Counted from the first letter of the stretch, positions 1 to 10,500 are shown. The stretch: DNA of 64,000 bases from Pedobacter heparinus DSM 2366 (GCF_000023825.1 NC_013061.1:2604001-2668000); one strand, 5' to 3'. Numbers and translations are program-made. The notes: generated from the sequence alone by a model not told the origin.

Positions 1-1919
1 AGGGCCAGTCCGTATAAATGGTGCTGATCAAAGCTCCTGTCGTAATTGAGCATCAGCTGCGTGTTGAGCCTTCTGAGCATATTGCCAGTCCCGTACTGCA
101 GCCGGTACTTCTGTACGCGGAACACACTCTCGTCCCTTGGGGTATAACTGTCATCGGCCGGGTTGTAAATAAAGGAAGGGAACAGGTCACGGGTCAGGTT
201 ACGGGATGAGCTCTGGCTGCTGGCATAGGACAGGTTGGCCTTTACCGACAGTCCTTTGGTAAGCACATCCAGTTTTTGCACCGCATTGGCCACAAAGTTC
301 AGGTTGTTCTCAAAGTTGCGCTGGTAGCCATCCAGGGAAAGCCTGCCCACCACATTGTTGATGCGGTCGCGCACCCTGTTGCTGAAGCCATAGCTGCCAT
401 CGGGGTTGTAGATGGGATATACATAGGGCGGCAGGAACTGGTAATTGCTGACCTCAAAGAACACATCGTTACGGCTGAAGGGCCCCGGTACATTGGGGGT
501 ATTGGTCCTGCCGATATTGCCCGAGAGGTCGAAGCGCAGGCTTAAGGTTTTGGTGAGGTTCACATCCAGGTTGCTCCTGAAGTTATAGCGTTTATAAGAA
601 TAATCATTGTTCACATCTGAGGCTTCGCCAAAGTTGCGCAGCATTCCGTTCTGCCATAAGCTGCCCAGGGAAACAAAGTATCTGGTGTTCTCGGTTCCCC
701 CCGAAATGTCGAGATTGTTGCGCCACTGGGTGCTGAAATCCTTAAACAGGGTCTCATACCAGTTGATGTCCGGATGTCCGTAAGGATCATCACCGAGGCG
801 GAAATGCTCCAGGTCGGCAGCCGAGAACTCTGCTGCCAGGCCATCATTGGCCAGGGCCTCGTTCCTGAGCAGTGCAGTACGGTAGGAATTGAGGTATTCA
901 GGCACTTTTGTGGGCTGCTGAAAACCGGTCTCGGTACGCAGGCTGATCTTAGCCGGCCCGGCCTGTCCCCTTCTGGTGGTGATCACCATTACCCCGTTAG
1001 CCCCTTTGATGCCGTAAACGGCGGTTGTAGAGGCATCCTTCAGGATAGAGATGCTTTCGATCTCGTTGGCATCTATCCTGGCCACCTGGTCGTAGGTAGA
1101 TTCCACATCGTCCACAATGATCAGTGGCTGGTTGGCACCTGCCCCATTGGAAAAGGTGCTTACCCCCCTGATGTAAAAGGCAGCCCCATCACTGCCGGGG
1201 ATGCCCGATCGCTGCTGGGAAAAGAAACCGGGCAGGCGGCCGCTCAGGGTGTTCTGCAAACTGGCCGAAGGGTTTTGTCTGAGTTCCGACCCTTTAACCG
1301 AGCTTACCGAGCCCGTAACGGTCAGCTTCTTTTGGGTACCATAGCCCACTACTACCAGCTCTGCCAGCCCTTTGGTATCTTCCTGAAGGTCAACAATGGC
1401 ATAGCCGCCCGAACTTACGGCGATTTCTTTCGACTGAAAACCCATATAACTGAACACCAGTATCCCTGTATCATCCGGAACCTCCAGCATGTAACGGCCA
1501 TCAGCATCTGTAACAGTCCCCTTTTTTTCATCTTTTAAATAAACACTCACACCAGGTAAAGCTGCTTTTTGTTCGTCCCTTACCAGACCTTTTATAAGCT
1601 GCAACTGGTTTGCAGGAGCAGCAGGCTGCTGTCTCCATTTCACCACCACTGTATTGCGGTTGATCAGATAAGTAATGGGCTGTCCGGCAAAACACAGGTC
1701 GAGCACTGATTTTAACCCCGCATTCTTTACCACAATACTTACGGGATTGGCTTCCTTCAGCATTTGCGAATTGTAAATGAAATTATAGCCGCTTTGGCGT
1801 CGTATCTCTTTAAATACTTTTTCAAGGGGGACGTCTTTTTCCGACAGGGTTATTTTCTGCGCATCAACCGTATTCAGTAACGCAAATAGCGGGAATAGCA
1901 AAATAAGCACGAATTTCAT
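1..1919 (-). CDS. SusC/RagA-family TonB-linked outer membrane receptor (3' end outside window)
   Basis: TonB-dependent outer membrane porin that would import oligosaccharides with a SusD partner. Only the first 639 codons are visible; the frame is open to the window edge. I chose the ATG at 1917-1919 because it gives a clean signal peptide (MKFVLILLFPLFALL, ending at DAQ). After it come an STN domain (QKITLSEKD, residues about 20-75), a carboxypeptidase-regulatory-like beta-sandwich (LPGVSVYLKD), the SusC hallmark before the plug (ELVVVGYGTQKK), the plug (LKDASTTAVYGIKGANGVM) and the start of the barrel. The STN domain is typical of receptors that signal to a FecR anti-sigma factor, and a fecR gene lies 57 bp upstream on the same strand. 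The SusD partner must lie beyond the left edge. Substrate unknown. Confidence 0.93.
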   Translation of the reverse strand, partial: MKFVLILLFPLFALLNTVDAQKITLSEKDVPLEKVFKEIRRQSGYNFIYNSQMLKEANPVSIVVKNAGLKSVLDLCFAGQPITYLINRNTVVVKWRQQPAAPANQLQLIKGLVRDEQKAALPGVSVYLKDEKKGTVTDADGRYMLEVPDDTGILVFSYMGFQSKEIAVSSGGYAIVDLQEDTKGLAELVVVGYGTQKKLTVTGSVSSVKGSELRQNPSASLQNTLSGRLPGFFSQQRSGIPGSDGAAFYIRGVSTFSNGAGANQPLIIVDDVESTYDQVARIDANEIESISILKDASTTAVYGIKGANGVMVITTRRGQAGPAKISLRTETGFQQPTKVPEYLNSYRTALLRNEALANDGLAAEFSAADLEHFRLGDDPYGHPDINWYETLFKDFSTQWRNNLDISGGTENTRYFVSLGSLWQNGMLRNFGEASDVNNDYSYKRYNFRSNLDVNLTKTLSLRFDLSGNIGRTNTPNVPGPFSRNDVFFEVSNYQFLPPYVYPIYNPDGSYGFSNRVRDRINNVVGRLSLDGYQRNFENNLNFVANAVQKLDVLTKGLSVKANLSYASSQSSSRNLTRDLFPSFIYNPADDSYTPRDESVFRVQKYRLQYGTGNMLRRLNTQLMLNYDRSFDQHHLYGLA

Positions 1920-1976
1920 CGACCTAAAAATTAAATGAATACAGGTATAATTAGTTTATATTGGTTGTTTCTATTC

Positions 1977-3167
1977 CTATGGCATTACGGTTACCGTTCT
2001 GCCATTTATACTGAAGTGAATGGTGCCCGTCAGTTCCAATGCTTTAAGTACCTCAGAAAGGTTGTCAGAACGGGAAGCCGTTCCGCCAAATTTGGTACCT
2101 TTAAGCTCGCCCTTATACACCACTTCTACATCATACCACCGTGATATTTTTCTCATGATGCTATGGATATCTTCATCTTCAAACATAAATATGTCGTTCT
2201 TCCAGGCTATGGCCTCTTCCAGGTTAGCCGCTGAAACAGCTATGCTACCCTTTTCAGGGTTCAGCAATGCCTGCTGCCCGGGTTTTAACAGCTGCTGTAT
2301 ATTGCCTTTGATAGCCGAAACACGCACGCTGCCTTCCAGCAGGGTTGTTCTGGTCATAACTTCCTCATCGTATGAACTGATGTTGAAATGGGTACCCAAA
2401 ACCGCTACACTTTGCGCGGCAGTTTCCACTATAAAAGGAACCCGTTCTGCTATTGCTTTTCCATTCACTATGCTTAACCTGTTACTTTTTGCAACTTCAA
2501 AATAGGCCTCGCCCTTTAAGCGGACTACCCTTTTTTTAGTACCGAACACCGCCGGAAAACTTAAAGAAGATGCGGCGTTTAACCATACTTTTGTACCATC
2601 CGACAATATTACCTGATATTTTCCGCCACGCGGCATACTGATCGTATTGACCTGCTGATCTGAAACATCAGGCCCAGCAGCAGGTTCGTAAACCAGTTGC
2701 CCGCCATCGATGCGCAGATTTGCAGCACCCTGCTGCGCCAATATTCCATTCTTTTTACCTTCCAGCACAATTTCCGACCCATCAGCCAGTGTAAGTACAG
2801 CTTTATCTTTTCCAGGAGGAACGTCATTTTTAAAGAATTTGTTTACTGCTTGTCCGGCCAGCTGCACAGCTGCTTTGCGGGAATTTAAGCGGTAAAGGCC
2901 TACAGACAGCGCCAGCAGCAGCACTGCGGCGGCAGACCATCTTACTAAGGTATTTAAACGTAATACTTTGCGCGGCCTGATTTCCGGCTGTAGTCTGTTG
3001 AAGATCATTTGCCTGGTCTGCTCCTGATCGCCCATCTCTTTCGTATCCCAGGGCAGGTCAAGCAGCTCAAAACCATCCTGATAATTCATCAGTAAAGCCT
3101 CCTCTGCCTGGCTACAGGTGCCGGCAAGGTACTTTTCATACAGTTTCAGGTAATCTTCTTTGCTCAT
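1977..3167 (-). CDS. FecR-family anti-sigma factor
   Basis: Membrane-spanning anti-sigma regulator that would hold an ECF sigma factor inactive until the cognate SusC receptor signals. 396 residues, usual length. It has a short cytoplasmic N-terminal domain (MSKEDYLKLYEKYL), one membrane segment near residues 75-92 (VRWSAAAVLLLALSVGLY), then the periplasmic FecR domain with the signature ISMPRGGKYQVILSDGTKVWLNAASSL and GEAYFEV, and a C-terminal DUF4974-type domain (MRKISRWYDVEVVY). It lies directly upstream of the partial susC, so the two are probably cotranscribed. The candidate sigma factor is on the opposite strand, 155 bp away, rather than upstream in the same operon. AACCAAA (TTTGGTT at 3170-3176) sits just before the start codon. 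Confidence 0.93.
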   Translation of the reverse strand: MSKEDYLKLYEKYLAGTCSQAEEALLMNYQDGFELLDLPWDTKEMGDQEQTRQMIFNRLQPEIRPRKVLRLNTLVRWSAAAVLLLALSVGLYRLNSRKAAVQLAGQAVNKFFKNDVPPGKDKAVLTLADGSEIVLEGKKNGILAQQGAANLRIDGGQLVYEPAAGPDVSDQQVNTISMPRGGKYQVILSDGTKVWLNAASSLSFPAVFGTKKRVVRLKGEAYFEVAKSNRLSIVNGKAIAERVPFIVETAAQSVAVLGTHFNISSYDEEVMTRTTLLEGSVRVSAIKGNIQQLLKPGQQALLNPEKGSIAVSAANLEEAIAWKNDIFMFEDEDIHSIMRKISRWYDVEVVYKGELKGTKFGGTASRSDNLSEVLKALELTGTIHFSINGRTVTVMP

Positions 3168-3322
3168 AATTTGGTTGCTCTAATTATATAGAGCCCGATT
3201 TTGAAAGCCACACACATAAAAGTTAAATCTTTTTTTTAATTTTTTCGGCTTTTGTAAATTAATGCCTTAACATTACAATTTGTAATGCAGTTGATGCTAT
3301 TATTGTCTAATTTTATGGTAAT

Positions 3323-3895
3323 ATGACCGATCAGGAACTTTGGAAAGCAATCAGGGAAGATGACCCCAGGGCATTTGCTGTGCTTTTCGAGAAACATTGG
3401 TCTAAAATTTACACCACGGCATTCTCCATGCTGAAAGATGCTGAGGCCTGCTCTGGAATTGTACACGATATTTTCCTTAACCTCTGGATCAAAAGAGAAC
3501 ACCTGAATATAGCATCTTTTCCTGCTTACCTGAAAGCTGCTGCGCGCTACCATGTTTACAAATATATCAAAAGCTTAAAGGCCAGCCCTATCGATTATAC
3601 CGACGAGCCCCTATCCCTGGAAAAGGCAGTCAGCCAGAATACCGGTGATGAGCGTATCAGGTATATGGAACTGGAAAATAAAGTGGAACTCTACTTAAAG
3701 GAATTGCCTAAGCGCTGCCAGGAGATCTTTATACTGAGCAGAAAAGAAAACCTGAGTAATGAGGAAATTGCCAAACGCCTGGGCATTTCAAAAAGAACAG
3801 TAGAAAATCAGCTCACCCATGCACTCCATCATTTACGGATCTCTATGAAAGACCTGATTGTGGTCCTTATCCTGCTGGAAATTATGGGCCGCTAG
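3323..3895 (+). CDS. ECF RNA polymerase sigma-70 factor
   Basis: Extracytoplasmic-function sigma factor, 190 residues, usual length. Region 2 is visible near residues 12-75 (DPRAFAVLFEKHWSKIYTTA, ...FLNLWIKRE), and region 4 with its helix-turn-helix near residues 125-180 (LPKRCQEIFILSRKENLSNEEIA, KRLGISKRTVENQL). It ends in a hydrophobic tail (DLIVVLILLEIM), common in Bacteroidota PUL sigma factors. It is divergent from fecR at 1977-3167, most likely its regulator, and convergent with the sulfatase gene 21 bp downstream. The start ATG at 3323 is the first in-frame one; another ATG at 3315 is out of frame. Confidence 0.93.
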   Translation: MTDQELWKAIREDDPRAFAVLFEKHWSKIYTTAFSMLKDAEACSGIVHDIFLNLWIKREHLNIASFPAYLKAAARYHVYKYIKSLKASPIDYTDEPLSLEKAVSQNTGDERIRYMELENKVELYLKELPKRCQEIFILSRKENLSNEEIAKRLGISKRTVENQLTHALHHLRISMKDLIVVLILLEIMGR

Positions 3896-3916
3896 ATACG
3901 ATGGAGCTAACCGGTT

Positions 3917-5398
3917 TCAATTTACCGGCTTGTTGTATAAACCGGTATTACCTTTTTCCAGTAAAACCATCAATTGTTTAACCAGTTCCGGCTGCTGTGC
4001 TGCTATGTTCTTATTTTCATAAGGATCTGTCTGGTGATCGTATAATTCAATTGCAGGCATTGCGGCCCGGAAGTATTTTGTTAAACGGTAACGGTCTGTA
4101 CGCAGACTGATCCCTTTCTTAAAATAACTGTAGGCTATACCGCCCGCTGAACTGGCAAGCGGATTTTTTAATGCAGGTACCAGACTTGTCCCGTCAATAT
4201 GCGCTGGCTTCTTTATTCCGCAGAGTTCCATTAAAGTAGGATACACGTCTACAGCGCTCACCACATTATTGTTTATGGCCTGGGGCAAACCAGGTACCTT
4301 TATGATCAGGGGACTGTGCAAGGCCCATTCAGATAGCGTATGTTTACCCCAAACGCGGTCGTCGCCCAGGTGCCAGCCATGATCACCCCATAATACCACA
4401 ATGGTATTTTTATCCTTTCCGCTTCGCTTCAGTTCATCCAGTATTTTACCTATCTGGGCATCTGAATAACTTACTGCAGCATAATAGGCATGACGAAGTT
4501 TACGGGCATAAGCATCAGATACAGGCTTGGCCAGTGAGGCTCTTTCTTCCCCCTTTTTATACCCGTTAAACTCCCCGCTTTCCTGCAAACTGACAGGATT
4601 AACATCTACTGGTATATCTGGTGATGGTGTTAAGCTGATGTCGGCCTCCTGATATAAATCCCAATACTTCTGCGGCGCAGTAAATGGTAGATGGGGCTTA
4701 AACAGACCTACACCCAAAAAAAAAGGTTTCTCTTTTGTACTCAGTTCTTTTAACTTGCTGACTGCCATTTCGGCTGTTAAGCCATCGGGGTAGTTGCTGT
4801 CACTTACAGGCGCATGTTCATAAGGTTTTACTTCGCCTTTTAATTCATTTCTGTTGTTGCCATCGGCATAGCCAAAAAAGGCATTCCACCCTGTTTTCCA
4901 TTTACCTGCATTAAAAAGCATTTCATCCCAGCTTCTTTCCAGTTCCATTTGTGAACTTTTTGGTTCCAGGTATTTATATACATAACCATCGGGTGAGTGA
5001 CTTATTTTACCTATCCCTACCGTATAATATCCTTGCTGTCTAAGTAACGCAATAAAAGATTCGGGTATATTCTGGCTTTTTGGTTTAAGTTCAAAAGCCT
5101 CATTGGAAAGATCATTTACTGAACGGGGCCTTAAACCTGTAAGTATACTGGCCCTTGAAGCCCCACAGGTAGGTACTGTTACAAATTGTTGCTTAAAAAG
5201 AACCGATTGTGCAGCCAAGGCATCTATATGGGGAGATTTTATAATGCGGTTACCATAACAGCCCAGATCGGGACGAAGGTCGTCAACAAAAATAAAAAGC
5301 ACGTTATAAGGTTTTGCGGTAGGTGCCGGAACATATTTATGACTGCTAAATAAAATAAGGACAGAAAGGGTAAAAAATAATACTGTAGCTCTTTTCAT
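3917..5398 (-). CDS. Secreted type I sulfatase (iduronate-2-sulfatase-like)
   Basis: Formylglycine-dependent arylsulfatase that would remove sulfate esters from glycans in the periplasm. 493 residues with an N-terminal hydrophobic signal (MKRATVLFFTLSVLILF). The metal-binding start FIFVDDLRPDLGCYG (D39, D40) is followed by the maturation motif C78-G-A-S-R (C-x-A-x-R), so Cys78 is the predicted formylglycine site. Later motifs GIGKISHSPDG and LWGDHGWHLGDDRVWGKHT fit the iduronate-2-sulfatase branch of family S1. It is on the same strand downstream of susC/susD (7544-11116, 5745-7487), suggesting that this locus targets a sulfated glycan. No formylglycine-generating enzyme or anaerobic sulfatase maturase is in the window, so maturation must be supplied from elsewhere. 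Exact substrate is not inferable. Confidence 0.9.
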   Translation of the reverse strand: MKRATVLFFTLSVLILFSSHKYVPAPTAKPYNVLFIFVDDLRPDLGCYGNRIIKSPHIDALAAQSVLFKQQFVTVPTCGASRASILTGLRPRSVNDLSNEAFELKPKSQNIPESFIALLRQQGYYTVGIGKISHSPDGYVYKYLEPKSSQMELERSWDEMLFNAGKWKTGWNAFFGYADGNNRNELKGEVKPYEHAPVSDSNYPDGLTAEMAVSKLKELSTKEKPFFLGVGLFKPHLPFTAPQKYWDLYQEADISLTPSPDIPVDVNPVSLQESGEFNGYKKGEERASLAKPVSDAYARKLRHAYYAAVSYSDAQIGKILDELKRSGKDKNTIVVLWGDHGWHLGDDRVWGKHTLSEWALHSPLIIKVPGLPQAINNNVVSAVDVYPTLMELCGIKKPAHIDGTSLVPALKNPLASSAGGIAYSYFKKGISLRTDRYRLTKYFRAAMPAIELYDHQTDPYENKNIAAQQPELVKQLMVLLEKGNTGLYNKPVN

Positions 5399-5563
5399 GC
5401 TGGAAAATTTGGTTAGTGTTTGCTATATTAGAGTATTTTTTTAAGCAGTACACACATTTATTAAATATATTATTTTTTGTGCCAAACTTCCAAGCAACTG
5501 CTTATCTGGTAAGTTTATGTTTCTTTTGAATTAATAATCCGTTTTACCTGCCTTTGTTGTCAG

Positions 5564-5602
5564 TCCACAGTGAACCCACAGTCAGCCCACAGTGAGCCCA
5601 CG
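5564..5602. repeat. 11-bp tandem repeat (about 3.5 copies)
   Basis: Three consecutive 11-bp units, TCCACAGTGAA, CCCACAGTCAG and CCCACAGTGAG, are followed by a partial CCCACG. They lie in the 346-bp gap between the sulfatase and susD. The last unit merges into the left arm of the hairpin at 5592-5628. Function unknown. Confidence 0.8.
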
Positions 5603-5628
5603 TTTTTCCAGTAAAAACGTGGGCTTAC
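5592..5628. other. Long perfect inverted repeat between susD and the sulfatase
   Basis: The 12-nt arm GCCCACGTTTTT (5596-5607) is perfectly complementary to AAAAACGTGGGC (5613-5624) across a 5-nt loop (CCAGT). With one G-T wobble the stem extends to 16 bp (5592-5628). On the minus transcript it lies between susD and the sulfatase start, so it could be an mRNA-processing hairpin or a protein-binding palindrome. No U-tract follows the full stem, so I do not call it a simple terminator. Confidence 0.7.
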
Positions 5629-5679
5629 CATAGGTTAACTGTAAATTAATACTGGCCACAGCTACGCTTCAAATAAAGA

Positions 5680-5713
5680 GGAGGCCAGACACGGTATAAA
5701 TGGTGTGGCCTCC
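5680..5713 (-). terminator. Terminator-like hairpin after susD
   Basis: GGAGGCCA (5680-5687) pairs with TGGCCTCC (5706-5713), and further pairing inside the stem closes the loop. It lies 32 bp past the susD stop. On the minus strand it is followed by CTCTTTATTT, a weak U-rich tail, so termination may be partial and let some transcript reach the sulfatase. Confidence 0.55.
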
Positions 5714-5744
5714 TTTAAAGGAAGGGATAAAATGTATGTCTGTA

Positions 5745-7487
5745 TTATTTAGTAGGCCAGATTGGGTTTTGGATTATTTTAGGGTTTAAAACAATCTGGT
5801 CATAAGGTATGGGCTGTAGATACATATAATCTTCAAATACCCTTTTTAAATTGTTCTGAACAATAATTACACCAAAGGTATCATTTGTCAGGTAATGTTG
5901 CGTACCGTTCACTACAAAATAAACTACACCTTTTACCGGATTGGCCGGCGCTGTTTTTACAAAGGATACATCGTTTACCCCATCTTCATTTAAATCGTAC
6001 AGGGTATTCAGCGCCGGAACATACAGACCATCATAAGGTTTTAGCAACAATGAGCCAAGCTTCCAGCGCATCAGGTCGTCATACCTGAAACCTTCCATCG
6101 AAAGCTCGATGCCACGTTCTCTGCGGATTTCCAACAGATTTGCATCTGATATGTTTGTAAAATAATTGGTTTTCAGGTAATTATCGGCCGTGGTCGGCAT
6201 TGCAGTATTTGTAATTCCTGCCCTTTCCCTTAGTACTTTAATGGTTGAGTTCCAATCGGTAACCGTAAAAGTGCCCAGTTCTGCCTTTGCCTCAGCAAAA
6301 TTCAGCAACACTTCCGCGTAGCGGATGATGGGTAGTGAATTGCTGTTCTCGGCCTTACCATCGGTAGTTTTAGCATCCAGGGTAAACTTATAGGGCATAT
6401 AACCCGTATAGGTATAAGTGAAATCGGGTGGTGCAGCGGCCCCTTCCCTTTTGTAATCGCCCATTCTAATGGTTTGCTGCAACCTCAGGTCCCTGCCTTT
6501 TACCTCATTCCAGAATGGTATGGCATTGTAACCGGTCTGATCGGTAAAACGGCTGCCATCGGCCTTTAAAAAGGTATTGATAAAGGATTTTGTAAAGCTC
6601 AGTCTTCTGCCGTAAGTAGCACTTGTCCAGTACCAGTTGGCATCATTAAGTACCCTTAACGTCAAACTGTTTACTGCTGCCAGCATCACTTCATTCGTTT
6701 TAGGCAGTTCATTGATGAACAGGTTGCGGTAGCTCATGTTCAATGTAGCTTCCTTATTGATCTGATACTGGTTTCCCAGCATTACTTTTGAGGCTGCATC
6801 AGCACTCTGTTCCAGCCAGAAACTGGCATCTGTAAAGCTGTATTCTGTATGGTATTTGCGGAAAGTACCTTCGTAAAGGCATACCCTCGACTTAAAGGCC
6901 AGTGCAACCCATTTGTTGATTTGGGAAGATGAGGCATCTTTAGCAGCCCTGATATTGGCGGCAGCAAAATCCAGATCGGCCAGCACCTTTTTCATTACAA
7001 AATCCCTGGGATCTCTTGGTTTGTAAATGTCAGGATCTGATACGTCCATGGTTTTATCATACCAGGGCACATCGCCAAACTGTTTTACCTTATCAAAATA
7101 AAACCATGCCCTGAAAAACCGGGCCAGACCTTCGAAGTGGTTTTTGGCTTCATCGGGAATACTGGCCTGTCCGAAGTGTTCCAGGAAGTAATTGATGTTC
7201 CTTAATGAAGTAAAGGACCAGGTTGCTGCAGGTGCCTGAACGGCATTGTAACTACCGGCAATATAGGCCGGAACGGTAGAGCCGGCCAGAAAGTCGCTGG
7301 TGCCATCAGCCCTTACTATATCATTACCTGTAGGCAGGGCATTGTAAAATGAATTGGCGTATAACTGCAGGTCTTTTTCTGTTTTGAACGCATTTGCGGG
7401 GGCAAGCTTATCAGGCGGATAAAGTTCGAACGACTTTTTACAGCCTGCCAGCAGCACTATTGTGGCAATAAAAATAATTCTTTTCAT
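5745..7487 (-). CDS. SusD/RagB-family surface glycan-binding lipoprotein
   Basis: Outer-membrane lipoprotein that forms the lid of the SusC transporter and captures glycans. The ATG at 7485-7487 is preferred because it places a lipoprotein signal at the N-terminus (MKRIIFIATIVLLAGCKK, lipobox LAGC). An in-frame ATG at 7533 would add 16 residues of non-signal sequence. About 580 residues, usual for the family. SusD features include the N-terminal AFKTEKDLQLYANSFYNAL, ARFFRAWFYFDKVKQFGDVPWYD in the TPR-like part, and the C-terminal IRYAEVLLNFAEAKAELG and RRERGIELSMEGFRYDDLMRWK. It starts 57 bp after the susC stop and is almost certainly cotranscribed with susC. It is followed by the sulfatase. 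Confidence 0.94.
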   Translation of the reverse strand: MKRIIFIATIVLLAGCKKSFELYPPDKLAPANAFKTEKDLQLYANSFYNALPTGNDIVRADGTSDFLAGSTVPAYIAGSYNAVQAPAATWSFTSLRNINYFLEHFGQASIPDEAKNHFEGLARFFRAWFYFDKVKQFGDVPWYDKTMDVSDPDIYKPRDPRDFVMKKVLADLDFAAANIRAAKDASSSQINKWVALAFKSRVCLYEGTFRKYHTEYSFTDASFWLEQSADAASKVMLGNQYQINKEATLNMSYRNLFINELPKTNEVMLAAVNSLTLRVLNDANWYWTSATYGRRLSFTKSFINTFLKADGSRFTDQTGYNAIPFWNEVKGRDLRLQQTIRMGDYKREGAAAPPDFTYTYTGYMPYKFTLDAKTTDGKAENSNSLPIIRYAEVLLNFAEAKAELGTFTVTDWNSTIKVLRERAGITNTAMPTTADNYLKTNYFTNISDANLLEIRRERGIELSMEGFRYDDLMRWKLGSLLLKPYDGLYVPALNTLYDLNEDGVNDVSFVKTAPANPVKGVVYFVVNGTQHYLTNDTFGVIIVQNNLKRVFEDYMYLQPIPYDQIVLNPKIIQNPIWPTK

Positions 7488-7543
7488 GATCATTTTATGA
7501 TTGGATAAATTGATTATCGTGTTTATATAATTCATGCGGCAGC

Positions 7544-10500
7544 CTATAAAGTGACATTAAGACCAATGGTATAGGTTTTTAGCATAGGGTAAGCCATTCC
7601 TTGTCCTGCATTTTTGTTCAGTTCAGGATCGGCTTGTTCTATGTTTTCGGGATCCATGTTTTTGGTATGTTTAAACATGGGCGACCAAACCCAGAGATTT
7701 TGTCCGGTTAAATAAACACGCAAGGCCGACAAATGTATTTTTTTGATCAGGCCGGAAGGGAGATTATAGCCTACAGACAGATTTTTAAGTCTGATATAAG
7801 CTGCATTTTGCAGGTACTGGGTTTGTGCGTAAGTGAGCTCTCCGCCCGCATTTAATGCCGTATAACCGCGTAACCTTGGGTAGTAGGCATTTGGGTTTTC
7901 CGGCGACCACATGTTTTCTACCACATCTTTTGGGTGCCAGCTATATGGCCTGTTGTATGGGCCCCAGAACAGGGAATTGTCGGCCGTAGGCATGTAATCG
8001 CGTTTTCCTACGCCCTGAAAAAATACACCGAAAGAGAAGTTGTTCCAGTCGAAATTTGCGTTGAAGCCATATTGATAACGGATACTGCTGTTGCCGATCA
8101 CTTTCTGATCGCCAGGATCGCTTAATGTTTTTGTGCCCTGGTTGATGATGTTGTCTCCGTTCAGATCTTTGAACTTGATGTCGCCCGGCAATGGTTTATT
8201 CGCTGCCGAAACCTTAATTAAGCTTTGGTTGGCATGGGTGTTGATGTCGTTCTGATCTATAAAATAACCGTCATTTACAAAACCCCAGATCTCTCCTACT
8301 TTCATACCCGGGTAATAAGTGGTAATGAGGTTGAGCGGGTTGTTGAAACGGTCGATGGTCGACTGGCTGTCAGACAGGGTAAACCTGAAATCATAGCCAA
8401 TTGGCTTGCTGGTATTGATTTTATCACGCCAGCCGATAGAGAGCTCCCATCCGGTGGTTTTTAAGTCGGCATAGTTCCCTTTGGGTACTGCTGCACCAAA
8501 AGTAGCGGGTAAAGGAAGGCCTACGGTAAACATATCTGTAGTTCTTCTGATGTACCAGTCGAAATTGGTGGTCAGCCTGTTCCTGAACAGGGAAATATCG
8601 GCACCTAAATTGGTGGTAGTGGCTTTTTCCCAGGTCAGGCCATCAGGTATTACATTGGGTAACTGGGTATAGTTTGGCCTGATGCCACCCAGTACCATTG
8701 GCGACCTGGTTACCCCCATAGTTTGAAGGAACTGGTAAGGATCTATATTTCCGTTACCCAGACTTCCGTAAGAGGCACGTAGCTTAAACTCATTGACCGT
8801 ATTTTTGATAGATTTCCAGAAAGGCTCTTCAGAAACCCGCCATCCGCCAGAGAAAGAAGGAAAAAAGCCATATTGCTGGCCTTCAGGAAATTTGGATGAG
8901 CCGTCGTACCTGCCGTTCACTTCAAACAGATACTTGCCTGCGTAATTGTAGTTGACACGGAAGAAACCGCCCAGGGTGATCCATTTGTTGCCCCCGCCGG
9001 TAAGGATGAAGTTCTGCCCGTCTACAAGAGAGAAATCCGGAAATTCAGGATTAATGAGGTTGTCGCGTTCTACAAACTGGTCTTTTTGTGTAGACTGTTC
9101 GTAATTGTAACCCAGTAAAGCGGTAAAGTTATGTTTCCCAAAGCTGTTGCTGTATTCGCCATAAGTATTTAAAGCCAGGTAGGTAAAATCCTGGTCAAGG
9201 TTGTTCATTTTGTTGATACCACGCTCCAGAAACACATTTGGTGCCGTACTGTAAGGTACCGGGCTATAGATAAAACGCCTGTTGAAAGAAGTTTTATCGA
9301 AGGTAAAGTCGCCGTTGATCTTTAGTTTATTGTCGAGGAAATTAGTAAAGACGCGGGAGGTATTTCTGGTTTGTTTGTTGGCTTCGTTCATGAAGTTGTT
9401 ACCGGAAATGAAGCTGCCGAATACGATAGAGGCATTATCGGTAAGTGTACCATCGGGGTTCCTTAACATGGCAACAGGAAAAGCTTCATCAGAGATGCGT
9501 CGCCAAACCGGTGTATTGCTGGCATGGTTCAGGATCGGGAAGAAATAATCGCGCTGGTTAAAAGTAATGTCATTTTCAATTTTCAGCCAGCTGGTAGCCT
9601 GAATACTTCCTTTTGCGCGCAGGTTATACTGGTTAAATTTATCGGGGTTGTAACGGAATATACCACCCTGGTTGTTGTACCTTCCGGAAATGTAGAAAGC
9701 TGTTTTATCGCTGCTGCCCGAAACACTGATTTGCTGCTCCATGGAGGGCGTATTGTCGGCATACAATTCTTTTAGCCAGTCGGTACTGCCATAATAAATG
9801 TATTTGCCGGTGGCGGGGTCAATTTCAGTTGAGGGCCCTATGCCTGCTTCATAGCGCTTTTTAAGTTCTTTAAGATATTCCTGTGACCATGGAAACACGC
9901 TGTTGGCCTTTTGCGGATCGGCACTATAATCGTTCCATGAACTGAAGGCATCGTTAAATACCTGTGCCCATGGGTAGCCCTCGGTAACCAGATCGGGCCT
10001 GATGGTCTGATAATTAAGAGAATAACCAGAAGTATAGTTAATGGTAGCCTTTTCTTTTGCAGGGGCTTTGGTGGTGATCAGTACTACACCAAAACTACCT
10101 CTGGCGCCATAAATGGCTGCTGATGCTGCATCTTTTAACACAGTAACACTCTCTATATCATTGGGGTTGACGAGGTCGGGATTGCCAGGGACACCATCTA
10201 TCAATACCAGTGCGGAGCCACCGGCACCAATGGAAGTGGTACCACGAACGTTATAGGACGATGTCCGGGTAGGTTTTCCGTCGGTCATTCTGATGTTTAA
10301 ATTTGGGATAACACCCTGTAAACCTTTAGTGGTACTGGTAAGGGGGCGGTTTTCGAAAACTTCTTTACCAACCTGATCAACTGCACCGGTAAGGTTTACT
10401 TTTTTCTGGGTGCCATAACCCACCACTACAACTTCAGAAAGTTCTTTCTGTTCTTCAAGCAGTTTAATGTTGATGGTGGTTTTGCCTGCTACCGGTATTT

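Noticed and set aside
276..1538. Long plus-strand open frames opposite the partial susC
   Set aside because: They lie antisense to a clear SusC reading frame, have biased composition and match no family; shadows of the GC-richer coding strand.
2020..2505. 161-codon plus-strand frame inside fecR
   Set aside because: Antisense to a well-supported FecR gene with all family motifs; Ser/Leu-rich shadow composition.
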